NCBI GenBank assembly: GCA_028554645.1
Contig: JAQOOI010000064.1
Coordinates: 2,542,001 to 2,606,000, forward strand
DNA: 64,000 bases
Reading direction: 5' to 3'
Source of the DNA: Omphalotus guepiniiformis
Taxonomy: Eukaryota; Basidiomycota; Agaricomycetes; Agaricales; Omphalotaceae
Program-made: the position numbers and the translations under genes
The notes under the pieces: generated by a model
What the model saw: the letters and a program-made list of their open reading frames with translations, nothing else
What the model was told of the DNA's origin: nothing
Databases searched by the model: none
In this document: positions 1-13,218 of the stretch, piece by piece
Layout of the letters: each line of letters begins with the position of its first letter
Numbering within the stretch: the first letter of the stretch is position 1

Positions 1-768
1 TGAGTCGAGGGCGCCGCAGGAGAAGCGTTAGCCTCATGTTTGGGTTGCGGAAGACGATACATGTTGAGTATGCGGGAGGGAGGCCGAGGCGTAGGTTCGC
101 ATGCTGCATCCATCGGAGATGAATCATAGTTGTTTGTAGCATACTCGTAACCGTTCGTTTCAGCCTCATTACGCCTCTCCTGTCCCAGTTCTTTATAGAA
201 TTCCTCTTTTGATTCCGTTGGTGTAGGCGTCGACGTGAACGTCTCTGCAAGAGTGAGAGAAGTTGACAGATGGTCATTCTTGCCCAGTTCGAGGTTCAGA
301 AAGTTGCGCCTAGAAGATTTGGGTGGTGACGAAGAGGGCACGATTGAAATTAACGGGGAGGAAGGCTTGGGAGGAAGGGGTAGCGGTGGAGAGGACTTCA
401 TTGAGAAAAAGTCGGCGGTGAGGGATCTCGGGGGTGTAGGCCTTCCACTACAAGTTGTCAGAGTCAGATAGCTGCCGCAAAGACAGTTGAACTCACTTGT
501 TAGAGGTACTCCCTGTTCTGTCCTCTGATATTGCCGTTCCACTCTTCTTGGGGGGTAACATTGGACTAGGTGGTCTAGTCGAGAACGGTGATGAGAAAAA
601 AGCATGAGTCTTGCTCTGTGGACTCGTCGGTACGGGCGACATGGATGGTAATGGTACAGAAGAGAGATTTGTCAGGGATGCGTCCAAGTCAGAGAAAGCG
701 CGAGTATTTGGAATTGAAGGTGAAGGCACGGGAGATGCAGGTGTAGGTGTAGGCTTTCGGAGTAACAT
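1..768 (-). CDS. Ser/Pro-rich protein, N-terminal part, cut by window edge
   Basis: The start codon is at 766-768. Exon 1 is 497-768. A 49-bp intron (448-496) with GTGAGT donor and TAG acceptor follows. The reading frame then stays open from 447 to base 1, about 239 residues in all. The protein is rich in Ser, Pro and Thr with many SP/TP dipeptides and has no visible signal peptide, membrane segment or folded domain. Early motifs include PTPTPASPVPSPS and PPKPSSP. This composition is typical of disordered, phosphorylated fungal regulators, but I recognise no family. The long stop-free second exon in a phase set by the splice is the main support. The rest of the gene lies left of the window. 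Confidence 0.6.
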
Positions 769-3700
769 AACGAGTAGCTGAAGTCACCCGCCTCTCTATC
801 GTCTAAACTTTATGTCTATAATGAAATTTTCTCCCTCTTTCGTCGATCTACACAGCGTGACAGTGTGCCTCTGTCTGTTGGCCCGCAGTCGACTGAACAG
901 AACCAAAACGGTGAAATTCGTGTCGAAAGTGACGAGGTTATCCCGTCTGGTCGCAGGTCGTCAGGATGTGTTCGATAGCACGCGCTGTTATGGGTGAAAT
1001 GGTCGATGCATCCGTCGATGAGCACGATATAGAGTAGACGTAGCCTGTGGTGGAAGGCAAAGGTATAAAATACTGCTGAGCCAATCTGACAACTAGGTCC
1101 GACTCGCGGCCAAACTCCGGGATACCCTTCGGACCGGACCTGCCCCCGGGCGCACGTGTGTCGCCGGGGCCTATAGTGAATACACTCTCCCACACTCTCC
1201 CTACCTTCTCAACTGTAAATTTGAATGAACACGATTCTTACACTTCGATTCAAGCATTCCAGTAGGGGAGACAAGAGGGCTTGAAGCTGGCAGAGGAGGG
1301 CAGAGGTCGTCCAGTTTTGAGTCACGGCACACTAAGGCTCAGGATCAAGGCACAACCATCATCAGCACAAACGATACGAAGTCCTGAGGAACAAATTTCT
1401 AGCAAATTTCTATCCTCTTATCGATGCAAACCAACCCTTACTCATTCTGGAAGCTCGGCTCGCGCGCAGCCAGCATTCGCCAACGTAGCGGAGCGTTCTT
1501 TAGTCGACGGTGGTCGGTTCCCTGCAGCACGTGTGGGCCTCCAGAACCTCCTTAAGTTTGCTCAGATAATACTTTGTATCTTCCTCCGAGGCTATCAAGA
1601 GACGGATATCTCAGCCCGGTACTGAATTGCACCATCGTTGGTCCGGGCCCGCAGAATACTAGTACACACCTCCAGGCCGTCACTGACGATGAAGTCATGC
1701 GCGGATACACGGTGTTGAAGGTCGTTGTTACAGATGTTGCTCTTATCGAGTGGCACTGGAAGCAAGGTGGAAATCAGAGGAGTATTTCGGAAATAACCTG
1801 CCAGCGAGTTCCTCAAACTCTCCGAATATGATAAAGATTGTTAGAGTAGTAAGTACCGATGTGTTGAAACCGCGCTCAAGATAGCTTGCTTAATCTCCTC
1901 GGCGTTTCTCCTTCAAGCTCTACCCGGCCCAAGGATCCACGCAAATTGTCGATTTTCGGGCAAATATTACAGTAGAGGGTAATGGAACGGTAATGCTGCA
2001 GATGAAGCGTACTACACCGGAGCAAGCACGGGCTTCCAAGCTTGCGTTGATGCTACCGCTTCACTTCAGCGTGCATTGATTAGTTAGTGAGTACTTGGTG
2101 TCGTTCTTTATTTCCTATTCTTCACCTAAACTCACGGCAGAGTCCTTGTTGTGTTCAATTTCTGCATCTCGGTTGCCACAATGGTTGATGAGCGCGCATA
2201 TATATAACATGTCGCGTCGCCTCGTTTCTTTCACCAAGCCTGCTTGAGGGCCAGGAGCCAACTGATTCTGAGATGTGATAGCGCTCCGACGGTCATGTAT
2301 CTTCGATTGTCACCTTGAGAACGGGAAAAGCGGGCTGTAGTAAACTGCATGGATGTTGAAGAATCATAAGCAAAATTGTGTAAGTATGCACCCACCAGCA
2401 GATACCTTACAGAATAATACAGATACCATTCATTCTGCAGGGGATTACCGCCGTGCCGGCGGAAAGTCGATTTTGGTATCTGACCATGTACTCGTCGACG
2501 ATAGCCCTGCGATAGCCCCATCCACAGACCAGTTTCCAAGGTGCCTGGTGGCGCACTTTTGGAGAGCAACTGGTTGGCTTGCAGTGTATACGAGAATTGG
2601 GCTGATCTATGTAAGTAGCTACACACCGCAGTGCATTTGAGCTCAATCTGATCTTGACACCTTCAACTCAGGGACTCTGGAAGTGCCTGAGAACGTACCA
2701 TGCCAGAAATCGTGATTGATATCAACAGCTTGAGAACAGAAAGATAAATTCTTTTTTCAATATTGATCTTTACCAACAGTGAGAAATCTGTGCCATCGTT
2801 AGTTCCATATCGTCTTCATGACAGCCTGAGAGATAGCTTTCGTGACTACGACGTAGTAATGGAATCCAGCAGATAAGGAAAGTTTGACTTTGGAAAGATA
2901 CGAACATTGCTGCCAATGGCAACTTGCGGCCGTAAGTTGAAAGAGAACATCGGGTGAAGGAGAACAATAGAAAATTTGGGTTGAGCTGGTGAAGGATACG
3001 TGAAGATCAGACTCTATTCCAGAAGCATCGTGAGCAGAGCTTCTGGTAACATTCATCTTGACCGGGATATCAACTTGACGAAGTCGATGGTGGCAAGTCG
3101 AATCTGATTCATATTGCCCACAACCCAGAGAAATGAGGAGAAATGTATTTAGTTTTCCACTTTTCATTATAGCAATCTCTACGAATGATTCAATGAAGAG
3201 TGCTGAGCGAACGAGTCGGACGACCTCCAGCAGACGATGATGGTCATGTGATTTTGGTTCTGCTTTAAGTTTACCGCTAATTTTCTGCTGGAGACGTGTC
3301 ACTCCGTACCTTCAGCTCCTTCTGGGCCTTATGTCGTCCCCATTACTCTGCTGACCTCCTCGGTTCACCTCGGGAAACTTGCCCGACGCCTCCGTGTTGG
3401 AAAGCTATTACTACTGTGTTAGTGTCGCCTGATTACGATTACTCAGGGGCTGGCAAGGACACCTATTTTCGTAGGTGAAAGGCTGTGAAGATTGATCTCG
3501 GGACGATGTCGGGCTGCTCCTTGTTAGGGAAGGGCTCTGGAAGGGCTTCTCGTGAGATTGACGAGGGCGGGAAGTTTGAGGTCGCCAGGGTCGCGCTCAC
3601 GGTCGTCGCCTACGCGTCTCGGGCGCGTCGACTTAGAGCCATGATCACCGCAATTCCTGGAACTTTGATGGAACTTCAAATTCATTAACGAGCTTTTTCC

Positions 3701-4023
3701 ATGTGCACGCCCGCAGTTGCGGGCTTTCCTGGGCTTTCTCGGAAGTTTGGCGTGCTCCCAGGAAGTTTGCCATAGTGAACACAGAATGGAAATGGTTCCC
3801 GCTATACCTTACTTGTAAGTGCCTGAAGCATGTGCTTTTCAGATTGTAACACCACAAACTTCACAGCATAGATTCCTCGACTGGTCATTTTGCCAGGGTT
3901 AAATTTAGAATGTGTGCGAAAGGAACCACTCGGCAAGGAGTTCTTCTCATATATAGATAGAAGCTCACATTCGTGTGTAATCGCTCACCCACTGTGTCTC
4001 GCTGGACCTTTGACAAGGCGACA
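769..4023. other. Gene-poor interval, no supported gene
   Basis: No reading frame here can be joined into a convincing gene. On the minus strand between about 1500 and 1816, two short frames have coding-like composition (one includes the motif SEEDTKYYLSKLKEVLEA). They are out of register with each other and end in stops, so they may be a worn relic of an unknown gene. The last few hundred bases before 4024 should contain the promoter and leader of the amino-acid transporter. Confidence 0.5.
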
Positions 4024-6339
4024 ATGGAGAAAGCTGCTTCCAACGAGAAGGTCGCTGTCGATGCGAACTCTAGTGATTCTGGGCTGAAGGGTAACGAACT
4101 CGTCACTGGTCCTGGTAGGTCCTTGTCTTGACGGTCATTCACAGTAACGATCCTTACTTTCATCTGATAGTGGGCCAGCCCACTCTCCGCGACTACCTGA
4201 TCTATGCGTCTGTTGCTCGTGAGAAGGAGAGACACATCGCCCAGACCGGGTAAGTATCCATCATCCTTCGACAAACTGTTTGTGCTCACTCTCTTGCCTA
4301 CAGTGTGGACCTTGATCTTAAAACGAATAAGATCCCTCAGAAAGAGCTGGATCAGGCTCATCGAGCACTACGAACTGCAGGCTGGATGTCTATCTTCTAC
4401 CTCATCACTACAGATATCTTGGGCCCTTTTAACGCCCCTTTCGCCTTCTCCCAGGTCGGATATGTTCCGGGGACCGTGTTATATGTAGTTAGTGAGTACA
4501 ACGTCTTCCAGCCCTCCGGCGAGTCTTCACCTCGGTGTGAAATGTCTCCGATGGTGTCGTTTCTGCGCGCGCAGTAGCATGTGCTCACGAGTCTATTCTC
4601 ATCAGTGGGTGGAGTCGCTTGCTATACTGGGTTAATTCTCTGGAATTTATTCTGTAAATTGGACTCCCATGAATACCCCGTCAAGACGTACGCCGATCTG
4701 GGGAGACGAATCTTCGGCAAGGAATTTGCTGTTGTGTGCACTATCCTGCAGGCCATACAGCTCATCATCAACGTTGGTATTTACCTCTTGCTTAGGTTTC
4801 TTGAAACTCAATCTATTCGCATTGTCGAATCTCAGGTTGGTGTTATCTGCCTCTCAAATGCACAGGCTCTCGAACAGCTTGCGGCGAATCATCAATTCTG
4901 TTTTTCTGTCTCTGTCTTGATTTGGGCTCTCGTTGGCATGATCATTGGGCAAATCAGATCCCTTAAGGCCTATGGTTGGCTGGCAAACTCGTAAGACATT
5001 TGTGGTCGCGCTTCAATTCATTTGATTCTAATGACCCTTTATGCAGCGCCGTTTGGTTCAATCTTCTCATCATATTCACTTCGATGGGATTTGTGGCACA
5101 TTCGCCGCCAAATTTCGCCGCCGCGAAGTCGTCGCTCGGTGTTGACCCTGGCCCAGTCCAGACTGCTAAGTTTGTGTCGCTTCCTCTGTTTGATAAGGTA
5201 TAGTGCGATTACTTATATGTCGTGTTCCGCGTTTGACGACTGGTTCTCGCAATCATAGGTGAACGGTATCATGCAAATGGTGTTTGCGTACGGAGGTGCA
5301 ATGGTCTTCCCCGAATTCTTGGCCGAAATGAGACGGCCTATGGACTTCTGGAAGGGAATGGTTAGTCTTCGTTCGAGCCGTCATTGTTTCCGAATTCTCA
5401 ACGTGCCTAGATTTGTGCTCAACTGCTGATTTGTATCGCGTACCTCATGTACGGCCTGTTCGTCTACTCGTTTCAAGGTCAATTTACCCTTCCGTTGGCG
5501 TTCCAAGGAGTCAGCAAACAGTCCTGGCAGGATGTTGGAAACGTTTTCGCGCTCATCACTGGTATCATTGCTGCAGGGTTGTACGGCAACATTGGAATTA
5601 GTTGGTCGAGCTTCTCAAATTCGAAGGGACCGTGTTTCTGACCATCTGTCATTACAGAGGTGACATATTATACTATTGTTGAGGGCTGGTTCAATGGACC
5701 TCCTCTCATGAGCAGGCGTGGTCGATTCCTTTGGTCTGGTATGTATCCTCACCGCAAACGTGAAAATGCTTTTTTGACATTCTCCTAGGACTGGTAATTG
5801 CATATTGGAGTCTCGGTTAGTCCTTTGAAATCCTTCTATCATATTTATCTTGTCTTACTGCATCTTCCATAGCATTTGTCGTTGGATCCGCCATCCCACA
5901 AGTTGCAACTGTCTCCGGAATTGTCGCCGCTGTTTGCATCATGCAATTTACATATACCTTCCCACCGCTCATGCTTCTTGGATATAAGATGAAGATAGCA
6001 GCGGCCGGGCTCAATGAAGAAGACGCCCTGGCTACCAAGGGGGTTATTGATGCCAGCCGTTCGTCACAGGATCCAGGAGATACCTGGAGAGACTGGTCTA
6101 GATGGAAGCGCGCTTTCTTCACTGGTCGTTGGTATTTCAACCTCTTCAACTTGATTCTGCTTTTGGGAAGTTTGGCGATGGCTTGCTTGGGTGAGTTCTT
6201 TGACTCTCGGTGGCTGTAGAAGTGTGAAATACTGATATGACTGTTTTTCTTGGGTATGTACGGCTCTGGTACTGCTATTCAACAGACGTTCCTTGTTACC
6301 AGTGCCGCCACTTCGTTTGGATGCGGTGCACCTGTATAA
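4024..6339 (+). CDS. Amino-acid transporter, AAAP (Aa_trans) family
   Basis: This is a multi-pass permease expected to import neutral or aromatic amino acids by H+ symport at the plasma or vacuolar membrane, like fungal MTR-type AAAP proteins. I read 12 exons: 4024-4114, 4171-4249, 4304-4491, 4606-4772, 4836-4990, 5047-5197, 5259-5360, 5411-5600, 5658-5738, 5789-5815, 5873-6190 and 6254-6339. Phases match at every join. Landmarks are the N-terminal GWMSIFYLITTDILGPFNAP segment of the first helix, YADLGRRIFG, NIGIKVTYYTIVE, and the C-terminal MYGSGTAIQ. Two introns are odd. Intron 4 (4773-4835) starts with the same GTTGGT that follows it and is in frame without a stop. The last intron (6191-6253) has a good GTGAGT donor but ends TTGG where AG is expected. 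If it is retained, the protein ends nine residues after its junction and loses its last segment. The family call is firm; the substrate is not. Confidence 0.9.
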
Positions 6340-6720
6340 TATACGCAAAACTTGTAATCAGTAAATACCGGGAAACTCCCTTGCTAGTATCACTATACGA
6401 CGTATGAAGTAATGAATACTCTACTTCTCCAGTGTTGCACGAAAAGGCCTCTGAGGTTGAGTAGAAACAGTAGAAACAGTACGCTAAACCCATCAACGAA
6501 GCTAGGAATTACTGTCATGTGATCATTGTATACTTCTCTCAGTCCAATAATATACTCGAGCTTGATCTTGCTACTACCCCCCATGAGCCAGTTTACTTGC
6601 TGATAAGACAGCGACAACTGTCTGTAGCAACTACCCGGCGTACCGAATCTATCTTTACTTCTCACTTACATCTATACTCCCCTGCACTGTATTTTTACAC
6701 ATCCAGCATATAATATTATC
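6340..6720. other. Intergenic spacer
   Basis: AT-rich spacer between two genes on the same strand. It should hold the transporter 3' end and the promoter of the next gene. I see no distinct element. Confidence 0.5.
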
Positions 6721-8559
6721 ATGTCTTCAGCTCTCAACCTACACGAACTCATTGATGAACCCTTCGGTCCTTACCCAGAAGGGGAGATCCTTTCAGAAGC
6801 ATTCCTTCAACCTAAAAGAGGTTCTCTAATTCAGCTGCGCTCTGTCTGGATGGTTTCCAACAAAAAGTCAACCGGGTTAGATCATACAGAATATGCAGCA
6901 ACACCCCCAGCTAATCTACCCCCAGTGTACTTTTTCGGTGTTCTGCAAATCAGTAGGCTTGAGTGGCTTTCCGAGACGGGCCTTCAATGGCTTACGGAGG
7001 AGTTGCGGGAACGAGATGAAGAGGTGAATGGTGTAGAGGAGAGTGGGCTGACGTTGGAGCGCCTGTATGGAAACCGACCTGCGGATGGGTCGAGGATTTC
7101 GGTGTACATTCAATGCGAGAAGAACCTCAAGGCCAGCTATCTCACGAGTGAGTGTTTGATACTCTAGGAATATGCAGCGCTGTGCGTTGACATTGTCGTA
7201 GTGACCGATTATCCCGAGAGCTTGGTATTAAGGTCTGTGATTCGAGGGACCGATGTGAAAGAGTTGTGAGTACTCAAGAACATTTGTCTATAGCAAGTCT
7301 TTGACGTTCTCATAGCTATCGAACATACGAAATTCTCTCTCTTGACACCGAGACATACGCGAAAAGCCGGAATTATCTCGAGCGATGGCGTTTTTACGCT
7401 TTGGTGAAGGAATTAATCAACAAAACTAGAACTCCAAAAGAAGAGCGTACTCCTGCTTGGCTAGTCGAAGGCATGATCAAGAAACACCATGATTCTTCAC
7501 GGTTTCATCGCCTTATTTACGTTCCCGGTTATGATTCCGATGTCGATGAAGAAGGGTATACAACTCGCCCTCGTCACCCGCAACATATATCTAAATCCGC
7601 AGCATACCATATACTTGCTATGCATGCGGAATGGTTCTTAGCGTTCCAGCTCTGGACGAGAGATCCCAGGCATCACCTTGTTGATCTCAGTCTGTGGTAT
7701 CAGTTTTGCTTGAAGGCGAAGAAGGCTAAAAGGGCTGCCTGTAAGGCGAAAGGACCTAAGAGGGGGAGATGGGGTAAGGAGCATCGGAATAAAGGTGAGA
7801 AGGATTTAGAAAATGAATGGCGAGTCGATTTGGATAGGCATGGTACGGTTGATGGAGGTTGGGAGGATAGAATTAGGAAAAAATGCCTTGTACGTTCAAT
7901 CTGTCTTCTTTGGACATCTCCAGAATTGATTTTTACATCTCATTAGAACATGAAGCCGAAAAAAATGCGCAAGCAGGTACCCAGTGAAGATGAAATGGAG
8001 GTTGATGAAGACGTCGAGGAAGATAATCCGGAACCTGTCTTCGACTCGGACTTCTCAGTGGAGTCATCTCCACCAGTGTCTGATTCCGAATATGACGAGG
8101 AAATGCCCTCACTCGAAGTCATTCGACGTATTCCGCGGTATATCTGCTTTCAACCCCAGCTCCTTCCCGGACGCTTCGACTGGGACTGCCCTGACATCGC
8201 TTGCGATTTCAACGTCGATCTTCTCAACATGAAAGAGACGACTGCACTCTCAAATGAGGATTTTCTGTTCTTAAAAAGAAAGAATTGGACTTCTGTGTAT
8301 GATGAACGGGTGCAGAATTTGTTCTTTCAAATTGTACATGAGCATTATGAAGAACATTTGAGGAGGCGAGGAGTAGTGGTTATTCGAGAGCTGGACAGGA
8401 AGAGAAACAAGAGAAAGGTTAGTTGACTCCGAGATTTTGTTATTGTGTCCTTGTCTTCATGCTTTGCTCTGACAGGTCCGATTTGAACTATGGCGCCCTG
8501 AGGAGCCTGAGGAGCCTCGGGTTAATACACCCACCGTCAAGTTGGAGGTGGATGTGTAA
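6721..8559 (+). CDS. Conserved-looking acidic protein of unknown function
   Basis: Five exons (6721-7147, 7202-7265, 7316-7889, 7947-8417, 8476-8559) join in phase to give 539 residues. I do not recognise the family. The N-terminal 160 residues look folded (FFGVLQISRLEWLSETGLQWL). Residues about 240-355 are rich in Lys/Arg and Trp, including a KAKKAKRAACKAKGPKRGR run that could be a nuclear localisation signal. Next comes an acidic linker (EDEMEVDEDVEEDNPEP). A C-terminal block holds FDWDCPDIACDFNVDLLN and an aromatic/charged helix up to about residue 510. Clean introns, a long open frame and block structure make it a real gene. The basic run beside an acidic linker suggests a nuclear or chromatin role, but that is inference. 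Confidence 0.8.
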
Positions 8560-9511
8560 CGAATAAGCTGTTCGCGAGGCTCACAATAGTCCGGCTGTAA
8601 TTCACATAACCCGAGTGGTTCTAGATTGCTTGCTGTCCCCGTCGATGATCGAGTACTCATAGCTAGACAGAATTGATTTGCCTATGTGCATCAATCCAAT
8701 TGGCATCGAGGGTTGGTAGCTCTTGGGAATAGGTCTATCTAAACAGAATGCACCCATCATTTGTTTTCTATCAGGTACACCGCACTGAAAGGATTGCACG
8801 TAGGCCACGGAGTGGGGAATTAGGGTCTGAGATTATTATCCATCTATATTGAATACAAGTTTTCGCCTGTCTATATGAGGTGTCGGGTTCCGTCACCATA
8901 AATAACGGCAAGAGGTAATCCACAAGATGAAAGGGTGTCAAATCTTGAATCCCAAGTTTCGCATGCAGGCTAGATGGTTCTGGACAAGTTCCTTGCAGCT
9001 TTCGTCCGCCTCAGGCCCGTATTTCAAAAAGCAGTCGTCCCGAGCTGATTTCGTCTGTGGGCACGCACAACATCTATTGGAACAGCAGACACGTTAACGG
9101 GGTAAGAACGAGAGATGTAAGATGCGTACGGCTTGAGTCCTTCGGGGTTCAAAGGGTTCATTTTCGGGTTTGTGGGGTCATACTTTTCAGGTGTGGGAGC
9201 TGACGACCAGAACGATGAGATCTATGTCGAAATTTGTCAGAAGAAGTGAACCATAAATGAGTCGTAGTGTAATACCTTCTCAAGCATGGTGAAAGTCGAA
9301 AGTATGGAGCAGCGGCCGGGATGAAACGGACCGAGGAGGGAGAATGACTAACTGTCACATACATCACGCACACGTGATCTGTCACGTAAGGGACAGCCGG
9401 CGGCACGTCCAAGACAGGATTCAAGGAAGTGCATTAAATTGCAAATCTCACCATGTACAAAACCTCTGTTCGCCTCTGCGTGAAGGTCCCTTGCCTCTTG
9501 CAGCTACCACC
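8560..9511. other. Intergenic region upstream of the ABC transporter
   Basis: About 950 bp with no supportable gene. It should contain the 3' end of the preceding gene and the promoter of the ABC transporter. No clear TATA box or repeat was found. Confidence 0.4.
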
Positions 9512-12500
9512 ATGAGGGCGAAACCTTCTTTTTTATCTTTCTTAATCGTGTTTCCTCTGGCCGTCAACTCACAGACTTGTGAAAACTATGGAATTCAAAA
9601 TGGCTCATCATGTTCTTGTCCAACAGGTTTCGGCGGGTCGACTTGCTCAGACATCGCATGTGGTGGAAACATTTTCCAAGGATCGCAGAGACCTTTGACC
9701 TCTGCATCTTCAGGCTCTTTTGCTAATCTGACTTCATCTGGCTGCTCCTGTCAGAGTGGCTGGACAGGGACGGCATGCAATGTTTGTCAGAACTCAAATG
9801 CATGTCAGAGTGCTTTCTCCGCGTTGGGAGGGAATTCTCAATCAATTGCGGGCACAAGCGATGGGCAGAACAATACGCTTGTATGCAATGTGACCCCTAA
9901 AGTATGGGCATCAGGTCAGATGAGCTGCAACGTCAACGTACGTTCGTTTATAAACAACGCGGCCTATTTTAATTCACTCTTTACTCTCGCAGAATCCTAC
10001 ACTACAATCATTATTTCCACTTTCTTCCACTTTAAACATCATTCGATCTCTAGAGCCATCCCTGAGCCCCTTACCCAACATCACATCATTCGGCTCAGCT
10101 GGGAGTGTCTATGCCCAGCTTTTCTATGATGGAGAGGAGCAGTTCTACTGCGTGGCAGACTCATGTACTCAAGATATCACTAGTAGCGGAACTGGTTCAT
10201 CCAACTGGAGCTGTCAAGATCTTCATTGCACTTGCCGTACGAACACCACATTCTGCGGCGGGATGCCCCACACCAACATTACCGGTGCTATAAATAGTCT
10301 GACTGGAACTTTAGACATTGACTGCAATGCTGTAGACAATTCCACGCAGCAGGCGACCTGTGCGTTCAAGCAAGCGACTCTGCAGAGCTTGTTTGGGTCT
10401 GCTGGGTTAACACTCGAGGGTTGTTCCTTCGGAGAATGTATCAGCCAGAGTGTAATCGATGCCAATGGTGATCCCTCCAAATCATCGACCTCCGCGAACT
10501 CTGCCGGAAAATCCTTGGGAGGAGGTGTCATAGCTGGTCTGGCAGTTGTAGGAAGCCTGCTACTTATCGCCCTGTTATTTTTGCTACTTGGGCTGATTGC
10601 GCAAAGAAGAGCCCGGCGAGCAGGGTATACACAACTAGGAGGCGGAGGAGTTGCCGTTGAATGGACTGACGTGAGCTATGTTGTCCCAGGTAGTAAGGGT
10701 CATGGACTTCACCTTCCGGGCCTGAGCAAACGCAAGTTTGCAAACGGCGCGAACGACACCTCCAGCGACAACAAGGTCATCTTAGACTCAATAAGCGGCC
10801 GTGTGGCTCCCGGCCAGATGATGGCTATCTTAGGCCCCAGTGGTAGGTTCCTTTAGCCATCTCACTTAGCTCACCTCGTTTCTTAAATGTTCTGCGCTCC
10901 AGGTGCTGGTAAAACGACACTCGTTGAAATTCTTGCAGGAAAGCACAAATCAGGCATTACATCCGGTCTCGTATCTTTCCCTTCCAATACTGCATCTCCA
11001 GGATTCCGCACACGAATAGGTTTCGTTCCTCAACAAGATATACTCCCTCCCACTCTCACTGTCCACGAAGCACTTTTATTCGGTGCACGCTTACGGCTAC
11101 CTGAAAGCATTCCTGATACTGAGAAACACGCGCGGATTGAGCAGCTGATGAACAAACTTGGAATCGAGCATTTGAAGAATGTACGGATTGGTGATAATGC
11201 GGGTGGGAGAGAGAGGGGGATTAGTGGAGGAGAGATGAGGAGGGTCAGCATTGGATTAGAGTTGATTGCTAGCCCGGATGTGTTGATTCTAGATGAACCT
11301 ACTTCAGGTAAGGGTCTCTGATCGTTTGTCTTGGCATGTTCATTAATCGTTGTTGTTTCACTTACATCTCAGGTTTGGACTCTGTCTCTGCTGCACGAGT
11401 GGCAAATGTACTACGCTCAATAGCGCACGATCCAGTCACCCCGACCGCTGTCATTGCTTCAATTCATCAACCTAGGTGTGTACTTTGGAATATTTTCTAT
11501 TGTGTCATTGACAATATATCTCTCACTGTAGCTCCCAGCTTTATCAATCGTTCGACACTCTCCTCGTCCTCTCCCACGGCTACACTCTCTACTCAGGTCC
11601 AGGGTCCTTTGCTCCTGTAGAATACTTCTCCAGCGCAGATTCCGACATAGCACGACAACATCCTTATCAGCAGGGATACAACGTTGCGGATTATTTACTG
11701 GAAGTCGCTAGTGACCCACCCTTGACACTCCTTCAGCGAGGCCGAAATTCACCGCATGCGAGTGATGGACAGGTTGGGAGATCGGCTTCAACTCCGATCT
11801 TCAGCGCGAAAGAGAAAGGGGAGGCTAATGATGAAAAGGAGAGCGGAAAGTCTGTTCCTGAAGCTGCGCTCGATACGGGTGTAGAAAGGATATCGGAGAA
11901 GCGTCGTTGGTTCAACGGGGCTGGCGCGTCGAGGTCGAAGTATGCCACTACGTTTTTGACCCAACTGCAGTATCTCTCTGGGAGGGAGTGGAAGATCTTG
12001 CGCAGGTATGCTTGCTTCCAATTTCACTCTAAGTGAAACTTACAACTTACTCTCTTTTGTATTTAGGGACAAAACACTCTTTTTCACCCACCTCGCCGTC
12101 GCTTCTGTTTTAGGCGTATTCTGTGGTAAGCTTTCTCAACCCGAAGTCTTCAAGTTGTCAGATGTTGAGTGATTGGTTTAGGTGGATTGTATTTTCAGAT
12201 AGACACTTCTATCGCTGGTTTTCAGTCTAGAATCGGGTGTCTTTTCTTCCTGGTGAATGAATCTGCGTCTTCGGTCGTTCTGACTTCGGGGGTCTAATAT
12301 CAAACTATTTCTTCCTGGGCGCGCTCATTGCATTTTCGTCTTTGAGTGCTTTGTACAACATCGTTGAGATTCGTCCGCTTTTTCTTCGTGAGCGATCTGC
12401 GTTCTATTACAGGTGTGTGTATACTTTTTCCCTCTGTTAGTCTTCTAACTGGTCACCGTGTGTATTTGACAGCCCAACGGCATGGCTGCTATCGCGGTTC

Positions 12501-13218
12501 ATATTCGATGTGGTCCCACTGCGGATCGTGCCAACAATTGTCGTGTCCACAATGTCAGTAGTCATATGTCTCCTACCTCCTCTAATTAATTAATTATAAC
12601 GAGTGCTTCCTTAGAACATATTGGATGGCTGGCCTTGCTCATGACGCAACGCACTTCTTCAAATTCCTCTTCATCCTTGTCTTGTATACTCTCGCGATGA
12701 CACTATTTGTGAGGACCTATACCCCTCTTCATATTCTTCCAACGCTAACCCACCGTGAATACAATGCCAGAACTTCCTTCTCGGCACTCTCTTCCGCAAT
12801 GGGGGAATCGCAATTCTGCTCTCAGCACTGACAGCTTTATACCAAATGACCTACGCGGGATTTTTTGTCCATCTCAACTCTATACCACCCGTGCTTCGCT
12901 GGCTGCAGTGGCTCTGTCCGCTCAAGTACTGCCTAGAGGCGCTTTCTGTAAACGAAGTTGGGTCGGGGTTGATGATACAGGACACGCTGCAAGGTGTACC
13001 AGTTGACGTGTCTGCAAGTTTAATCATGAATTTGGTGGGTTTTTTCTTACTCTCGTGGTCGTAGCTGATAGGTACTAATCCGTCGTTCATAAATACAGTT
13101 ATTTGGGTTCGGGCAAAATAATTACTATAGGGATGTTTTGGTGTTGTTTGCGTTCATTGCGGGTTTTGGCGTGGGTGTTATTGGCATTGTATGGCTGAAG
13201 GTTCGTGAACGTCGGTGA
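9512..13218 (+). CDS. ABC transporter, ABCG half-transporter of the ADP1 type with secreted EGF-like N-terminus
   Basis: Twelve exons give 1013 residues. A signal peptide (about residues 1-20) precedes a Cys-rich, EGF-like extracellular region up to about residue 300 (motifs CSCPTGFGGSTC, CSCQSGWTGTAC). A first membrane helix at about 318-346 leads to one nucleotide-binding domain: Walker A GPSGAGKTT, Q-loop QQDILPPT, signature ISGGEMRRVSIGLEL, Walker B VLILDEPTSGLD and H-loop SIHQPS. A C-terminal ABCG membrane domain follows. Length and order match yeast Adp1. Exons: 9512-9937, 9993-10842, 10903-11307, 11373-11475, 11532-12005, 12067-12125, 12182-12252, 12318-12412, 12473-12553, 12615-12708, 12771-13034, 13099-13218. 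The seventh intron (12253-12317) has donor GTGAAT but no AG anywhere near its end. It finishes in TTCTTCCTG, which repeats the end of the preceding exon. It contains an in-frame stop, so it must be removed for a full product. Substrate unknown. Confidence 0.92.

Noticed and set aside
816..1193. Minus-strand frame of 125 codons
   Set aside because: No ATG-supported domain, no partner exons and a composition like random frames.
1500..1816. Two coding-like minus-strand pieces
   Set aside because: They are out of frame with each other and too short to name; possibly a relic.
2799..3302. Minus-strand frame of 167 codons
   Set aside because: No recognisable motif, and it cannot be extended by plausible introns.
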